29,901 nucleotides of DNA from Hofstenia miamia (Eukaryota; Xenacoelomorpha; Acoela; Hofsteniidae): assembly GCA_900660155.1 (NCBI GenBank), contig CABFPE010001540.1:1-29901 (forward strand), read 5' to 3'. Below the pieces are notes generated by a model. The model ran no database searches. It saw only the letters and a list, made by a program, of their open reading frames with translations, and was not told the DNA's origin. Shown here piece after piece: positions 1 to 10,448 of the stretch (position 1 is the stretch's first letter; each line of letters begins with the position of its first letter). The position numbers and the translations under genes were made by a program.

Positions 1-610
1 GGTAACTTACTAGTATTAATCTCTTTTTTAGATCATACTTCTGGTAAACTAATACAAGTAGATGATGAGTTAACTAAATCAAAACCAGGTCCCATTTCAT
101 TTTGTGATGTCAATGATATTTCTCAGATATGTTCAAGTCCTTGTAGGAATTTTGTTTTATTCTTTTCTTGGGAATTGGAGAGTTTTTTTAAATACTGCGT
201 AAAATCTCAATCATTTGAGAAAGCACATTTACCAAAGGAATATAAAAACATATATATGGTCAATTAGTCTAAATAAAAATTTAGATTCTATTACATTGAG
301 CAGTGTTGATGAAATTCATTTGTTTTCATTTAAAGCTCAAGCAGTTTTACGTTCGTTTGGAAAGTCAGAGAACATTGAATACTGGAGTGTTGCATTTCTA
401 ACTCAAAATGTTTTGATTGCAGGATGTAATGATGAATCTCTAACAATGTTTGATGTTACCAACGGAAAACAACTGAGAAAGATTAAAGAGATAACAGATG
501 AAAATAACAAAGAATATGAAATATATCAACTCCCATTTTATACCTCTGGAGCCAATGATTCATTGTTGATTTTTAATCAACGCAACGTAATATTTAAAAT
601 CAAACTTTAA
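1..610 (+). pseudogene. WD40-like protein fragment, copy 1 (5' cut by window edge)
   Basis: The reading frame enters from the window edge (frame beginning at base 3) and runs through SFCDVNDISQICSSPC to about base 268. It then stops after a run of TA dinucleotides, and the homologous sequence continues in another frame to the TAA at 608-610. Compared with copy 2, there are about 4 extra bases at 247-256, which explains the shift. The C-terminal part contains a WD40-type blade: FLTQNVLIAGCNDESLTMFD, then NGKQLRKI, where the G-x-x-D...F-D pattern replaces the usual W-D. It ends in IFKIKL, as the other copies do. Such propellers act as protein-interaction platforms; the partner is unknown. The frameshift argues for a pseudogene. 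The family call is from the blade motif only. Confidence 0.6.
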
Positions 611-1590
611 GGAATTCATTAAAATTCTGATGTCACCATTCTGTAATAATCTCTATTTAATGTGAAAAATAGCATTATTCTATATGTAAAATTCGTATCT
701 ATTTATTTTTGCAATAAATATATTTGGATCCTTTTCAGAAAAAAAATCAATAATTTTTAAAAATTCTAGTAGGATCAGATCCGAATCTTGATGTTTGGGA
801 CCCTGATCGGATTGGATCTTTAAATTTTGGATCTGATTCTATCTCTGTTACTCATATGAATATGGAACCCGACTTGGAGAGAATAAATTTAATAGAATAA
901 GTTTAATAATATAAGTTTAATAGAATATTTTCTTGGGAATTGTTGAGTTTTTTTAAATACTGCATTAAATCACATTCATTTGAGAAACGCTCAATTAAAA
1001 AAGAATATAAAAACATATTGTCAATTAGTCTAAATGAAAATTTAGATCATATTGCATTGAGTACTTTTTATGAAATTCATTTGTTTTCATTTAAAGCTCA
1101 AGCAATTTTACGTTCGTTTGGAAAGTCAGAGAACATTGAATACTGGAGTGTTGCATTTCTTACTCAAAATGTTTTGATTGCAGGATGTAATGATGAATCT
1201 CTAACAATATTTGACGTAAACAACGGAAAACAACTGAGAAAGATTAAAGAGATAACAGATGAAAACAACAAAGAATATGAAATAAATCAAATCCCATTTT
1301 ATATCTCTGTAGCCAATGACTCATTGTTGATTTTTAATCAAGGCAACGAAATATTTAAAATCAAACTTTAAAGAATTCATTAAAATTCTAATATCACCAT
1401 TCTGTAATAATCTCAATATAAAAATGTGAAAAATTGCATTATTCTATATGTTAATATGTTATATTCGTATTTTTTTTTTTGCAATAATTATATTCGGATG
1501 GTTTTCGGAATTTTTAAAATAGGATCAGGGATCAGTTCCAAATTTTGGGACTCTAATCAGATTGGATCTTGATGTATTTTTGTGTTACAA
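609..1590 (+). repeat. Tandem segmental duplication: gene 3' end plus 3' flank
   Basis: The downstream flank of copy 1 (609 to about 845) is repeated after copy 2 (1372 to about 1590). Shared blocks in order are gaattcattaaaattct, caccattctgtaataatctc, gcattattctatatgt, tttttgcaataa and gatcagat/gattggatct. The offset between the two is about 763 bases. The duplicated unit therefore covers the 3' part of the WD40-like gene and about 220 bases of non-coding flank. After copy 3 only the first dozen bases (aaagaattcatt) are shared, which supports an older separation of copy 3. Confidence 0.7.
927..1371 (+). pseudogene. WD40-like protein fragment, copy 2 (5'-truncated)
   Basis: The homology to copy 1 starts abruptly at about 927 (ttttcttgggaattg) in the middle of the protein. 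It then runs in a single open frame through GCNDESLTIFDVNNGKQL to the TAA at 1369-1371. An ATG at 940 exists but corresponds to an internal position of copies 1 and 3, so it is not a credible native start. Nucleotide identity to copy 1 is very high across the last 300 bases, whereas copy 3 is visibly more diverged. The upstream half of the gene is missing, so this is a partial duplicate. It could be expressed as an exon of something larger, but no splice context is obvious. Confidence 0.55.
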
Positions 1591-1783
1591 ATATATTGAT
1601 AATGAATAAAGCACTGTTTAGAAGCGGGTCTATTGAGCTGGTCGCAGTAGCAAACATTTAATTACCTTTTCTCAAGTCATTAATTCAATAATGCCTTAAT
1701 TTAGTCAAAATATTTGAAAAACATTGTCGAAAAAATTTTCAACGCATAACATCAATATTTGATAATTCATCATTACGGAGTTT

Positions 1784-2927
1784 TTGCTCATAAAATATTT
1801 CACACATAAATATCAGCAAGTTTCATTTAAATCTTTTAAATCTATTAAAGAATTAAGAGCTCTGGGTTACAAAAAGTACCCCAAACAGTCTTTAACTGTT
1901 AAATTAAACACAAGTTCTAGCACAAATTGCAAGCATTACAAAGTTTACAAGTTGTGGAAATTGAAGGATTACAATTAATTTCAAATATATATGATAAAAT
2001 TAAAATAAAAGAGCAAGTAAATTCCTACATTGGAGAACTTAATGCAGAAATTAATGAAAAATCTGAAATAATTTTGACTAAGAAGAAGAGTGAGTTAAAT
2101 TTTGAAAAAAATATGAAATCTCAATTATTAGAAAGGTATCCAATTGAAAGAGAATTGCACGATTTTTTCTATGATAATAAACGTGATGTGATTATTCACT
2201 AATTCAACAAGAATGCAAATTGGTTATTACTAAAACTTCAAGAATTGGCTGCACCAGAAAAATTAGCATTGGATCCATCTCATCATCATTATTTCGCAAC
2301 TGCTTAACAGAGCTACCCAATGGTGACCTGCTAGTATTGCGTCGTAATATTCTTACTCCTTATAAGCTAATAGAAGTAGATAATGCATTAAAAAAATCAA
2401 AACCATTTCCCATTTCATTTTGTGATGTTAAAGAAATTTCGCATATGTGTTCAAGTCCTTGTAGGAATTTTGTTTTATTTGCATCTCGTCAATTGTCAAC
2501 TTTTTTTAAATACTGTATAAAATCGCAATCATTTCAAATAGCAAATTTACCAAAGAGATATATCGATATCTTTTCAATTAATCTGTGTGAAAATTTAGAT
2601 TATATAGCACTTCGTAATGGCAATGGAATTAATCTGTTTTCTTTTAATGCTCAAGCAATTTTATGTTCATTTGGTAGGTCAGACAACTTTATCTATCGTG
2701 GTGTTGCATTTTTAAATGAAAATGTTCTGATCACCGGATGTAGTGATTATTCTCTAACAATTTTTGATGTAGCAAATGGAAAACAGCTGAGAAAAATTAA
2801 AAAGATAACAGATGAAAACAACAAAGAATATGAAATACATCAAATCCCATATTTAATTTTTGCAGCCCATGATCCATTGTTGATTTTTGATCAAGACAAC
2901 GAAATATTTAAAATCAAACTTTAAAGA
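1784..2927 (+). pseudogene. WD40-like protein with N-terminal coiled coil, copy 3 (longest, broken)
   Basis: This is the most complete paralogue. An upstream piece reads KELRALGYKKYPKQS in one frame. From about 1921, just after a possible acceptor (gttctag), a second frame gives a lysine/glutamate-rich helical stretch (INEKSEIILTKKKSELNFEK) likely to be a coiled coil. That frame meets a TAA at 2203-2205, continues as ANWLLLKLQELAAPEKLALD and ends near 2311. The rest is in a third frame: LTELPNGDLLVLRRN, SSPCRNFVLF, then a WD40-like blade GCSDYSLTIFDVANGKQL, ending IFKIKL. One stop and one shift inside homologous sequence suggest decay, although small introns are not excluded. A possible AATAAA lies near 2958. 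The coiled coil plus propeller layout suggests a scaffold or TRIM/NLR-like architecture, but no diagnostic domain is seen. Confidence 0.55.
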
Positions 2928-4750
2928 ATTCATTGAAAGTCGAAAACTATAGTTTTATAAATAAATATGTTTTTGAGCAATTAGCATTTATACAACTTTG
3001 TACAATGAATTTCAAGACAAATCAAAATTTTCCGTTGCATTTTATTATGAAATTTTAGCAAAATTTTTAATTAAAAAGCGACATATTTTCAAGAGTATAT
3101 GTCACTAACGGCTTAATGATTTTATATTTTAAAACAATAGTGTAGCATAATCCTTCTAAAACTAGAAATTTAACAGTTAAATAAAGAAAAGAAAAGAAAT
3201 TTGATCTTTAGAACGAATGCTATTAATGGCTTTTCATGCATTGATAAACTGGACAAGTATTTGCAAGAAACATATTTTGCAAGAAGCCAAGTATAATATG
3301 CTTCTCATTAATTAGCGTTTTTTGGAATATAATTTCGAGATTTATGCAGTTATAAACGTAAGACAGGTGTTTTGTTTGACTGTTAAAATAGTGCAAATAT
3401 GCTGTTAAAAGTCTGTATAAATAGCTACGTCTCAGTGTGAACAGTTGATGGATTATATTCTTTGGAATTTTACTTATCCTTCATTTCGGTTTGATTATTT
3501 ATTAAAATGCGCAGCTAGGCATTTCATGTTTGTAACGATCAACAGGCTGTTGTGGAGATTAGAATAGTTGTTGCCTAGATCGAAGCAATACATATAAGTT
3601 ATGTATAGGTATAAGGGTTTTTACTTCTTGCCTAGCTGGCTATCGATTGCTTGTTGAACTACATATAGTAATAAATTCGCAATAAGGCGAGATCGCCAAC
3701 TTTAGGAGTGTTAGTGATCAACTGTCTTATTTTAGATCCAAATTATTAACGGTATTAGACCCATAATGAGACCGAAAATGAACTTGTTTATGTTAATGTT
3801 ATTTTATATCTAGTTTTTACCATAGGTTAGAAAGCTGCTCTTATTTGTAGAGAGTTTTAACTCTTTTTTATTTCGTCACAGCTAGTGTCAGTACTTAGTG
3901 ATTTTATTTATATCTTATATGTAAGGTAGGGAACTGCTGCTTTATTTAGTAATTAGTTTTTATTATCAGCAGTTAGCGTCACTGAAAGGTTGCGTAATTA
4001 CATTGTTTAAGTTACACATTAACGAGAATGAGATATTAAGTCGAATAGTGCCCTTTCTTTTTTATCACATAGTTAGGGTACACATAATAAACATAATAGT
4101 CCTTTGAGAATGAGTTGATCGATGGATGGAACCTCACTCTGTTGCAGCTTGGCGGATAGCTTCTTGGTGATCAGATACCACTTCGGGCAGTGGGCCCGTT
4201 GTTAACTGGAGTCTCTCTCATACAGTTACCTAAACCATCTCTGTACATGTTAATCTTAGATTATATGGATGCTAAATATAGTATGGTATAGATAAAGAGA
4301 TACGGTGTACATGAGACAACAAAAGTTAAGTTAATTAGACATTACACCGCTTGAAAGAAACTGTAATTCGATATCTCTAAATAATTCTGGAATAATGCAC
4401 ATCTTGGCCTGGGTGATGATTCTACAATAGTATTCCTAACTGCGTAGAAACTAAATTATTCAAATTATCATACTTTTAGATTAGAATAACGAAGAATGGA
4501 TTTGTACACTTAGCTAAACAACATCAATTTATGAATAACATAGCAAAACACAACTCTCGAATTTTACAGAATTTTAAGTTTCTTAAAGCTGTTGAATTTT
4601 TTCCTTTATTGTTAGAAAACATATTTACATAGAACGGTTCTATAGATTTTCATATTTTCACAATACACAGCTCTTGAACTCATTGTATCTGCACTTTACA
4701 TTAATTAGGCTGCAAATTTACAGAGTAATTTAACATCCTCATATATATAT

Positions 4751-4819
<69 letters not shown>

Positions 4820-6037
4820 CCAATGCTAATTACAAAAATGTATAAAAACAATCTGGTTCGTAACTATTCGTAACTATCATTTAGATATTTTTCCAATATC
4901 CTTGCAATTGCAACTGCTAAGTTTTTTGTTTTTTAATAAATTACTTAATTGATATTATGACTTAGACTTACAACTTCATTTTACATCTTACATTCAGAGA
5001 AAGTCGAACTTTAGATATGGCTTTTCACAGCTTTTAAAGACACACTCTGCAAAGTCAAATCCTTGAATTTTTCATAAGAAGAATAAATAGGAATCCCTCT
5101 CTGTTTTCAACTTTTTGGCAATAATTAAGATTTATCGAGTTCATGAGCTACATCTTTATTGTGCTATTGCTCTCAGTGCCACTTAGGTAAATGGATAAAA
5201 TTTTTTTAACTTTTTATCTAAATATTTTGTACTTGGAGCAATCGGAAAGTTTTGAGAATTTCCAAAATTCAATTTACATTTATATAAATATTTTTTCTTT
5301 ACTAATACCAATTATGCAATAACTAATGAGAAGATTTCTGTATTATACATTTAGGTAGGCATTTCTGAGAAATTTATATTTTATTGTAGCAACGAATGGA
5401 TATAACAAAGAAAAATTTTGCTCCAGACGCTAAAGGACAGTTCTATCAGTATTGCACTGAGCCATGCTAAGATCATTTTCTGGGTAGAATCATTCAAGGA
5501 ATTGCGGGTATCTTTTCTGATAAACTTCATTTTGATAGTAAAAAATGTTGAACTGCTGCGAATGCTTGTGAAATTTCTATCATGATTTGCCTTTCTAACG
5601 AAACTGTCAAATAATTCTAATTAAAAATACGGCTGCACCAATCATAAATAGATCTTTGCAGTCTACCATTTGAAGACTTTGAAATGCAGATAGAAATGTT
5701 GTTGAAACATCTCCAGAACGTCATTTGCGAATAAATTGATTGTTGTTCTTTCAAAATATATATGTTTATGTGGAATTAATATGAAAATTCTTAAAATTTT
5801 GTGGTCCCCAAGAATAATAAGAAAATATAGTTAACTATTATTTTGATATTAAAGACCAAACTTTTCAATTTTAGCAAAAAGAGTATTTTACTTGTTGTTC
5901 ATTTCGCAATTCATTAATCTACTGCAGAAAATTTTTTTATCAAAATTTAACAAAAATTAGAAAAATAATTCTGATGATTTAGCCAAAATGGAGCACTAAT
6001 TTATTTATGCATTTTTAATGCCGAAATTTGCTTCTAC
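2928..6037. other. Intergenic stretch without supported genes
   Basis: I find no open frame with recognisable motifs on either strand. The stretch is AT-rich, except for a short GC-richer block at about 4120-4215 that is not open for long in any frame. It contains the long (TA)n tract at 4741-4819. No tRNA- or rRNA-like fold was recognised. Confidence 0.5.
4741..4819. repeat. (TA)n microsatellite
   Basis: Almost pure TA dinucleotides for about 79 bases, with one phase slip (aa near 4760) and one G interruption near 4808. Its length makes replication slippage and assembly length errors likely. Confidence 0.95.
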
Positions 6038-6073
6038 CTGGTACATGTAAACCACAGTCAACGAACAAAGAAT
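6038..6073 (-). CDS. Possible short exon of the FN3 gene (phase 1-1)
   Basis: On the minus strand, 36 bases reading SLFVDCGLHVP are framed by gacag and CAG|gtagaa. The phase fits the preceding exon, which ends in phase 1 at 6282. The pyrimidine tract before the acceptor is weak and the sequence is short, so this is only a candidate. Confidence 0.2.
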
Positions 6074-6281
6074 CTGTCTACATCGAAAATTTTGCAAAAC
6101 GTTATTATACATATACAACTAAATTGCTCTTTAATTAACACGTTTTGTTTTTTAGATGCTCCCAAGACTTTACTGGTCTGTTAATGCCCTTTTTTCAAAT
6201 TATTACATACAATAATTAAACTATAATAACTTAAATTTGATAGCATAACTAATGGAATAATGGAATAGTTATATTCTTTAC

Positions 6282-6449
6282 CTAAGAATCTATCATCTAT
6301 TTTTCTTCCAGGAATAACGATAATAAATTCTCGATAGTTGTAATCATCAGTGATAGCATCAATTTGTATATTATCAGGGTATTCAAATCCACTGCAGTCT
6401 ATGGGAAGCATGACATTAACATGATTGGAGGCCACAGATTGCCCGGTTT
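6282..6449 (-). CDS. Exon of FN3 receptor-like gene (end of an FN3 domain plus following segment)
   Basis: The minus-strand exon of 168 bases is bounded by a ctttttag acceptor and a TTAG|gtaaag donor. It is symmetric, phase 1 at both ends, and open throughout. It begins ETGQSVASNHVNVML, which fits the last strand of an FN3 domain directly after the previous exon's YSFYLIANIG. It goes on with PIDCSGFEYPDNIQIDA and IIVIPGRKIDDRFL, which I do not recognise. The upstream neighbour is the exon at 6698-6602. It is probably extracellular by analogy with FN3 receptors. The frame remains open into the intron for some distance, so the donor choice rests on the splice consensus. Confidence 0.5.
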
Positions 6450-6601
6450 CTAAAAAGTTTATTAATGTAATATAGTAGATAATACGAAGTGCATTGTAGC
6501 AAAAATTCAAAATGTATTCTGAGTAATACTTGGAAAAGGAATTGTATACATAGCATAGATTGTTTGAATACAATAAGTTAACAAAAATTGATTTTACGGA
6601 C

Positions 6602-6698
6602 CTCCTATGTTTGCGATCAGGTAAAAGGAATATTGTGTGTTTAATTCGCACTCATCAATAAGCAGCTTACATCTATGGCAATCTTCTTCGGGAACAAT
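6602..6698 (-). CDS. Exon of FN3 receptor-like gene (second half of FN3 domain C)
   Basis: The minus-strand exon of 97 bases follows a tatattttag acceptor in phase 0 and ends in phase 1 at GGAG|gtccgt, a weak donor. It reads IVPEEDCHRCKLLIDECEL, then NTQYSFYLIANIG. The N-T-x-Y-x-F-x-L-x-A-x-N pattern is the classic F-strand of a fibronectin type III domain. Joined to the next exon in phase 1 it continues GETGQSVAS, the expected FG-loop and G-strand. A better-looking donor (CC|gtaaaa) four bases further would put the next exon out of frame. FN3 domains are about 90-residue beta sandwiches common in metazoan adhesion molecules and receptors. Confidence 0.55.
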
Positions 6699-7347
6699 CT
6701 AAAATATATAATGAAATTATTATAATTGTAATGAGGACATGATGCATTGTTCTTGTCAGGTTTTGTTTCGGAAAAAATGTGGTGAGACACATTGTATGGC
6801 TCTATGGGAAGGCTTTACACCATTTATTGGTTACTCAACTTCATCACCGCGTGCACAGCAATTCAATTGTTAAACCGTCCTTTCTATGTCGTTGTGAATT
6901 GCTTAGCGCTATAGAACATCTAACATTGTCGATATTTGAAGCAAAAAACTTAGTGAATAAACGAATAGTATTAGAGGACGGTCAGTTTTTTTGAACTATT
7001 GATTTACAAGAAAATTTCCCGAAAAGCAGGTTAGGAAGATTTATATATACATTTCTGAATTCAATGTAAACATTGCACTAATACCAAGTGGTACCCGTAG
7101 GGGAGGGGCAAGCGTGATAATCGCCACCCCAATAAATATTCGTATTGGAGTGTTTGGTGCCACCCTAATCCTAAAATTTAACTATGATGACTAATAATAA
7201 TTAATTTGTGGAAATTATTTGTTTTATACAATGCAACATTTTACAACAAAATTATTCCTCTTTGTGTTAATCACAATAACTTCTGAGGAATTTTTTCAAA
7301 ATCGAATTCTTTCTTCAAAAAATATTTTATAAATGCTCATAACTTAC

Positions 7348-7503
7348 GCACTAATAAAGAAAGCCAAATTCTGCGGCACTATGACGTTTGATTTTATGCA
7401 CTGTGCACCTCAGCTGGGCTGGTGGGTCTTTCGAAAGTAAGAAATCGCAGAGATTAGTTGTTGCTGGTACCGGTTTAGACCTGCTGATTCTCTGATAATT
7501 GCA
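7348..7503 (-). CDS. Exon of FN3 receptor-like gene (first half of FN3 domain C), with in-frame TAG
   Basis: The minus-strand exon of 156 bases (52 codons) has phase 0 at both ends. It lies between a strong acceptor (tttaattttccag) and a strong donor (TGC|gtaagt). It reads CNYQRISRSKPVPATTNLC and later KDPPAQLRCTVHKI, ending EFGFLY, stop, C. The P-x-x-L ... P-x-Q-L pattern matches the sibling exon at 11701-11543 (SSSPDQLTLVWPPW). The penultimate codon is TAG (7353-7351). Either the allele is broken, the codon is an assembly error, or a different donor is used: a GTGCGT two bases into the stop codon would shift phase. The exon boundaries are otherwise fully consistent with the family of exons around it. 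Confidence 0.5.
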
Positions 7504-8067
7504 CTGGAAAATTAAAGAAATCAAAATTTTTCATCAAAAAATAGTTAGCAAGGTAAAGGCAGATATCAAGGCCCATGTTTTCAAAAATACACTTCCAGCC
7601 TTCACCAGTAACTATGAATATGCTAAGCCAATGGGACGATAGGGAAAGTCTCCAGTATTTCACTTCTTAGTTCTCTAGGGTCATCAGACGACTAATGCCC
7701 ATAATCAGAGATTTAAGAATTTTCTCAACGAAATCCATACATATATAATTTAAATGTGAAAAAATTCAGAAATATTAACAGTACAGTACGATATCGAAAA
7801 TGACTTGTCGTCATTATTAGACATCTTCGGAAAACATCCTTTTTACAGTGTTCATTTTTTGTCAGTTAAATGTAATCGATACATGGGCCTTAATTCCTTC
7901 CGGAGAAGGTTTTTAGGCCCACTCCTTTGATACCACAAAGTTTGATTTTAAGTGTACATGCAGCAATTATTTTTATTATGTTCAAAGCTAATAATTGTAA
8001 ACAGTCCACAATGCCATCTACAAATTATGATATTAGTATCCGGTTTAATTATCTACAGCCTTGTTAC

Positions 8068-8347
8068 CTGCCTGTACTGTAATTTAAGTGCTTCCTCACA
8101 TGAAGAATTTCTTTCACAATTGTTCATTATAGCTTTTACTATTGAGTGACAATATCGCAAGATTTCTCAATTTCGTAATATGCTTGGAGATATTGTTCGA
8201 AAATGAGAACAAAATGGTTCGTACATATAATGTCACACTGATTAGCTTTAATGTCAAGATCTTTTATTGGCAATTCTTTTGATTCCGAATTGCAGGCATA
8301 TAATTGATAATGTTGCGCGTACATCTCCCCATTGATTAAAATTCTTC
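8068..8347 (-). CDS. Probable exon(s) of FN3 receptor-like gene (second half of FN3 domain B; frames disagree)
   Basis: On the minus strand the sequence ILINGEMYAQHYQLYAC resembles the start of the exon at 12520 (FLLNGIRYCRRF), with the same hydrophobic-NG-Y pattern. It goes on through IKDLDIKANQCDIICTNHF to a TAG near 8150. The good donor CAG|gtaaca at 8068 is reached only in another frame (NNCERNSSCEEALKLQYRQ), which also ends in phase 0 with Q, like the exon ending SRPQ. The acceptor is unclear (ttgag at 8350-8348 or ggaag at 8344), with a poor pyrimidine tract. It may be one exon with a frameshift or two alternatives. It sits where domain B's second half is expected. Confidence 0.35.
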
Positions 8348-8691
8348 CTCAAATGTATAATTTATATTGTTACGGTGTTAAAAAACCAGTAAATTAAGCA
8401 TTTTTATTGAAATTAGTGGTTTCTGGTTAGGATTTTTAGATCAGATCTATCATGTTGAATTAAGTCAGGGCAGCTTTCAGACACTTGGATCAGGCATGGG
8501 TCAAAACGGGCTCGAAATCATGTTTGACAACATCCAAGTAGTTTGATAAACTTGATATCCTTTTAGGTCTTGCTAACTGAAAAACCTAGTAAATTTAGTT
8601 GGTTTTACTACCAGTACTTTGCCATACTACATTTTTTAACTACGTATGTGATTCAAAATAACGTAAATAGATTGAGAGCTAACAGTATATA

Positions 8692-9770
8692 CAGTCGTGG
8701 ACGTAATTTACTGAACACCCTTTAAGACAATCAAATGCTAACTATAGCTGATATTGAAACTAAATATTTTGGCAAGAACACCTAAGAGAGCATAAAAACA
8801 GTTCATACTCTGGTAAGACAGTCCAGTCCACCTTTTGCAGCAAGCGCACCAGCCAATCAGCAGAGTGTTGGTATGAGCAAATTGTCAGTTAGTTTTGGGT
8901 CGATTTCGTGTACCCAACATGATTGATTACGTCAATCGGGGCATTGTATGATGTGAGAGTACGATTTACAACTTTCTCTTTTCTACAACAATTTTCGTTT
9001 GGGGTCTAATCTTCCAACTATTCTTTATTATTCATAATTGATGGTATGGCTCTCCGGAATATTAAAAATATTGCATTTACACATTCGAAGGAAACACGTA
9101 GTACCTTATTACCTACAATACGATTGTACACAGCCAAATGGATAGTAGTTCCCTTGGGGCAGAGACCGCAACATCCCCCCAAATTATAGCTTTCAGTGTA
9201 CTGTGGCCAGGAGGAATGGTGTAATGTGGTTGTGGAACAAAATTTCTACCAGGCAGTCGGCACGCAGTCTGGACCGATACTTCTTACTGGCTTATTGCGG
9301 TTCTATCTTTGAACATTATTGCAGGCCATTGATCCACAATTCAATGTTGATACGTTCGTGCAATCACAATCCTGTCATTGACATGTTTGGCTGATAAGTG
9401 TGATTTATTGCCTCGACTGTATGATTAAAGGCCTCCTTTAGCAAGAAATTGGTGAATGGCAATTTAACAATGCCCACAGAAAGGTCAGCTCTTTTTCGTT
9501 TGATTCAGCAAAGGGATAAATGTTGCAAGATCTCAAAATGACTTGCATATTCATTGGAGTTGCGAAACGTGATCTTCCACTGTGTTTTGGATAGGTAAAG
9601 GAACCGCTGGTTTGGTGAAGTTGATAAGTGTTTGCCACTACTGCGTGATTGATGTTGAATTGAAGGGCAATTGCACCATTTGACATAACTGGGCCATGTA
9701 GAATAGTCAAACGTGCTTTGCCAGTATTGTCTAAATAATGACAAATATACGGCAACAGTTCTGTTTTTAT
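8692..9770 (-). pseudogene. Tc1-like transposase remnant with one terminal end
   Basis: On the minus strand, 9755-9438 contains a Tc1-type N-terminal helix-turn-helix region: GKARLTILHGPVMSNGAIAL, then NTYQLHQTSGSFTYPKHSGR, matching the family pattern of a paired-like domain ending in G-S-x-x-x-x-x-x-x-G-R. Further down, around 9235-9120 and in another frame, is a weak DDE-fold signature (HSTLKAIIWGDVAVSAPREL, compare the usual VMVWG). The end at 8692 reads cagtcgtggacgtaattt, preceded by TA, which suits a Tc1 terminal repeat and TA target site. No matching inverted end was found upstream of 9770. Multiple stops and shifts show it is dead. It lies in an intron of the FN3 gene, in the same orientation. 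Confidence 0.55.
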
Positions 9771-9799
9771 ATGTACAACAAAAACGCCAGGATACCACG

Positions 9800-10440
9800 A
9801 AAGCTATATTCTTATTTTATAACTAATACCATTTATAACAATACATTTATGTACGTACACACTAGTATTTTAGTATTTTTGAAGTAGACAGTGAGTTATG
9901 GCAGCGACTATATATCTTTGAAACCCAATGGCAAATGCTTTGTTGATTTCAGATTTGCTTTCAGCAAATTATATTGGAATATAATTGATATAATTGGTAA
10001 ACAGTTATTGAACCAAGAAGCAAATACAAATTTTACTAATTGACATGTTTTCAAACCGATCCCAACCAACACTCACAAAATCTATTTCCGAAACAAACAA
10101 CAACTGCATCCATAATTTTCCTTTAGGCAAATTTGAAAAATATGTGTATATTTACAAAGAAGATTATTAAATATATACTGATTTCTGATAATTTGTTGAA
10201 GAATTCGTGAAAATATAAGTAAGCTTAAGAAATAAGGCTGTAGGAATAAAATAGTGTTTTATGTGCAGTTAGGTTACATCTATTGTTCATTAAAAATCCA
10301 TCAAATCGGTCTAAAATGCCAAAAACAAAAATGTATTGGTAAGTAGAATTACGAACTTTTGCCTCCTCAACATTGAATCGCTTCTAGCAGCTCTGCTAAT
10401 ACCAATAAGTACAGGCCAACCTTGAACCCATTTATTATCA
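9800..10440. other. Intronic stretch, nothing recognised
   Basis: AT-rich sequence between the Tc1 remnant and the LINE. No motif-bearing frame, terminal repeat or RNA-like fold was found. The open frame on the minus strand at 10535-10311 has no recognisable content and overlaps the LINE boundary. Confidence 0.4.
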
Positions 10441-10448
10441 ATTAGGTC

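Noticed and set aside
4120..4215. GC-richer block in the 2.9-6.0 kb gap
   Set aside because: No frame stays open usefully and no RNA-like fold or repeat partner was found.
5396..5614. Plus-strand frame starting MDITKKNFAPDAKG
   Set aside because: Two in-frame stops in 72 codons, no motif; chance cannot be excluded.
6779..6994. Plus-strand open frame of 71 codons (ELLSAIEHLTLSIFEAKN)
   Set aside because: No family motif, no supporting splice or promoter signals, opposite to the FN3 gene.
7085..7165. GC-richer patch with a minus-strand reading (VAPNTPIRIFIGVAII)
   Set aside because: Short, no start or splice evidence; could be a repeat fragment but no second copy was seen.
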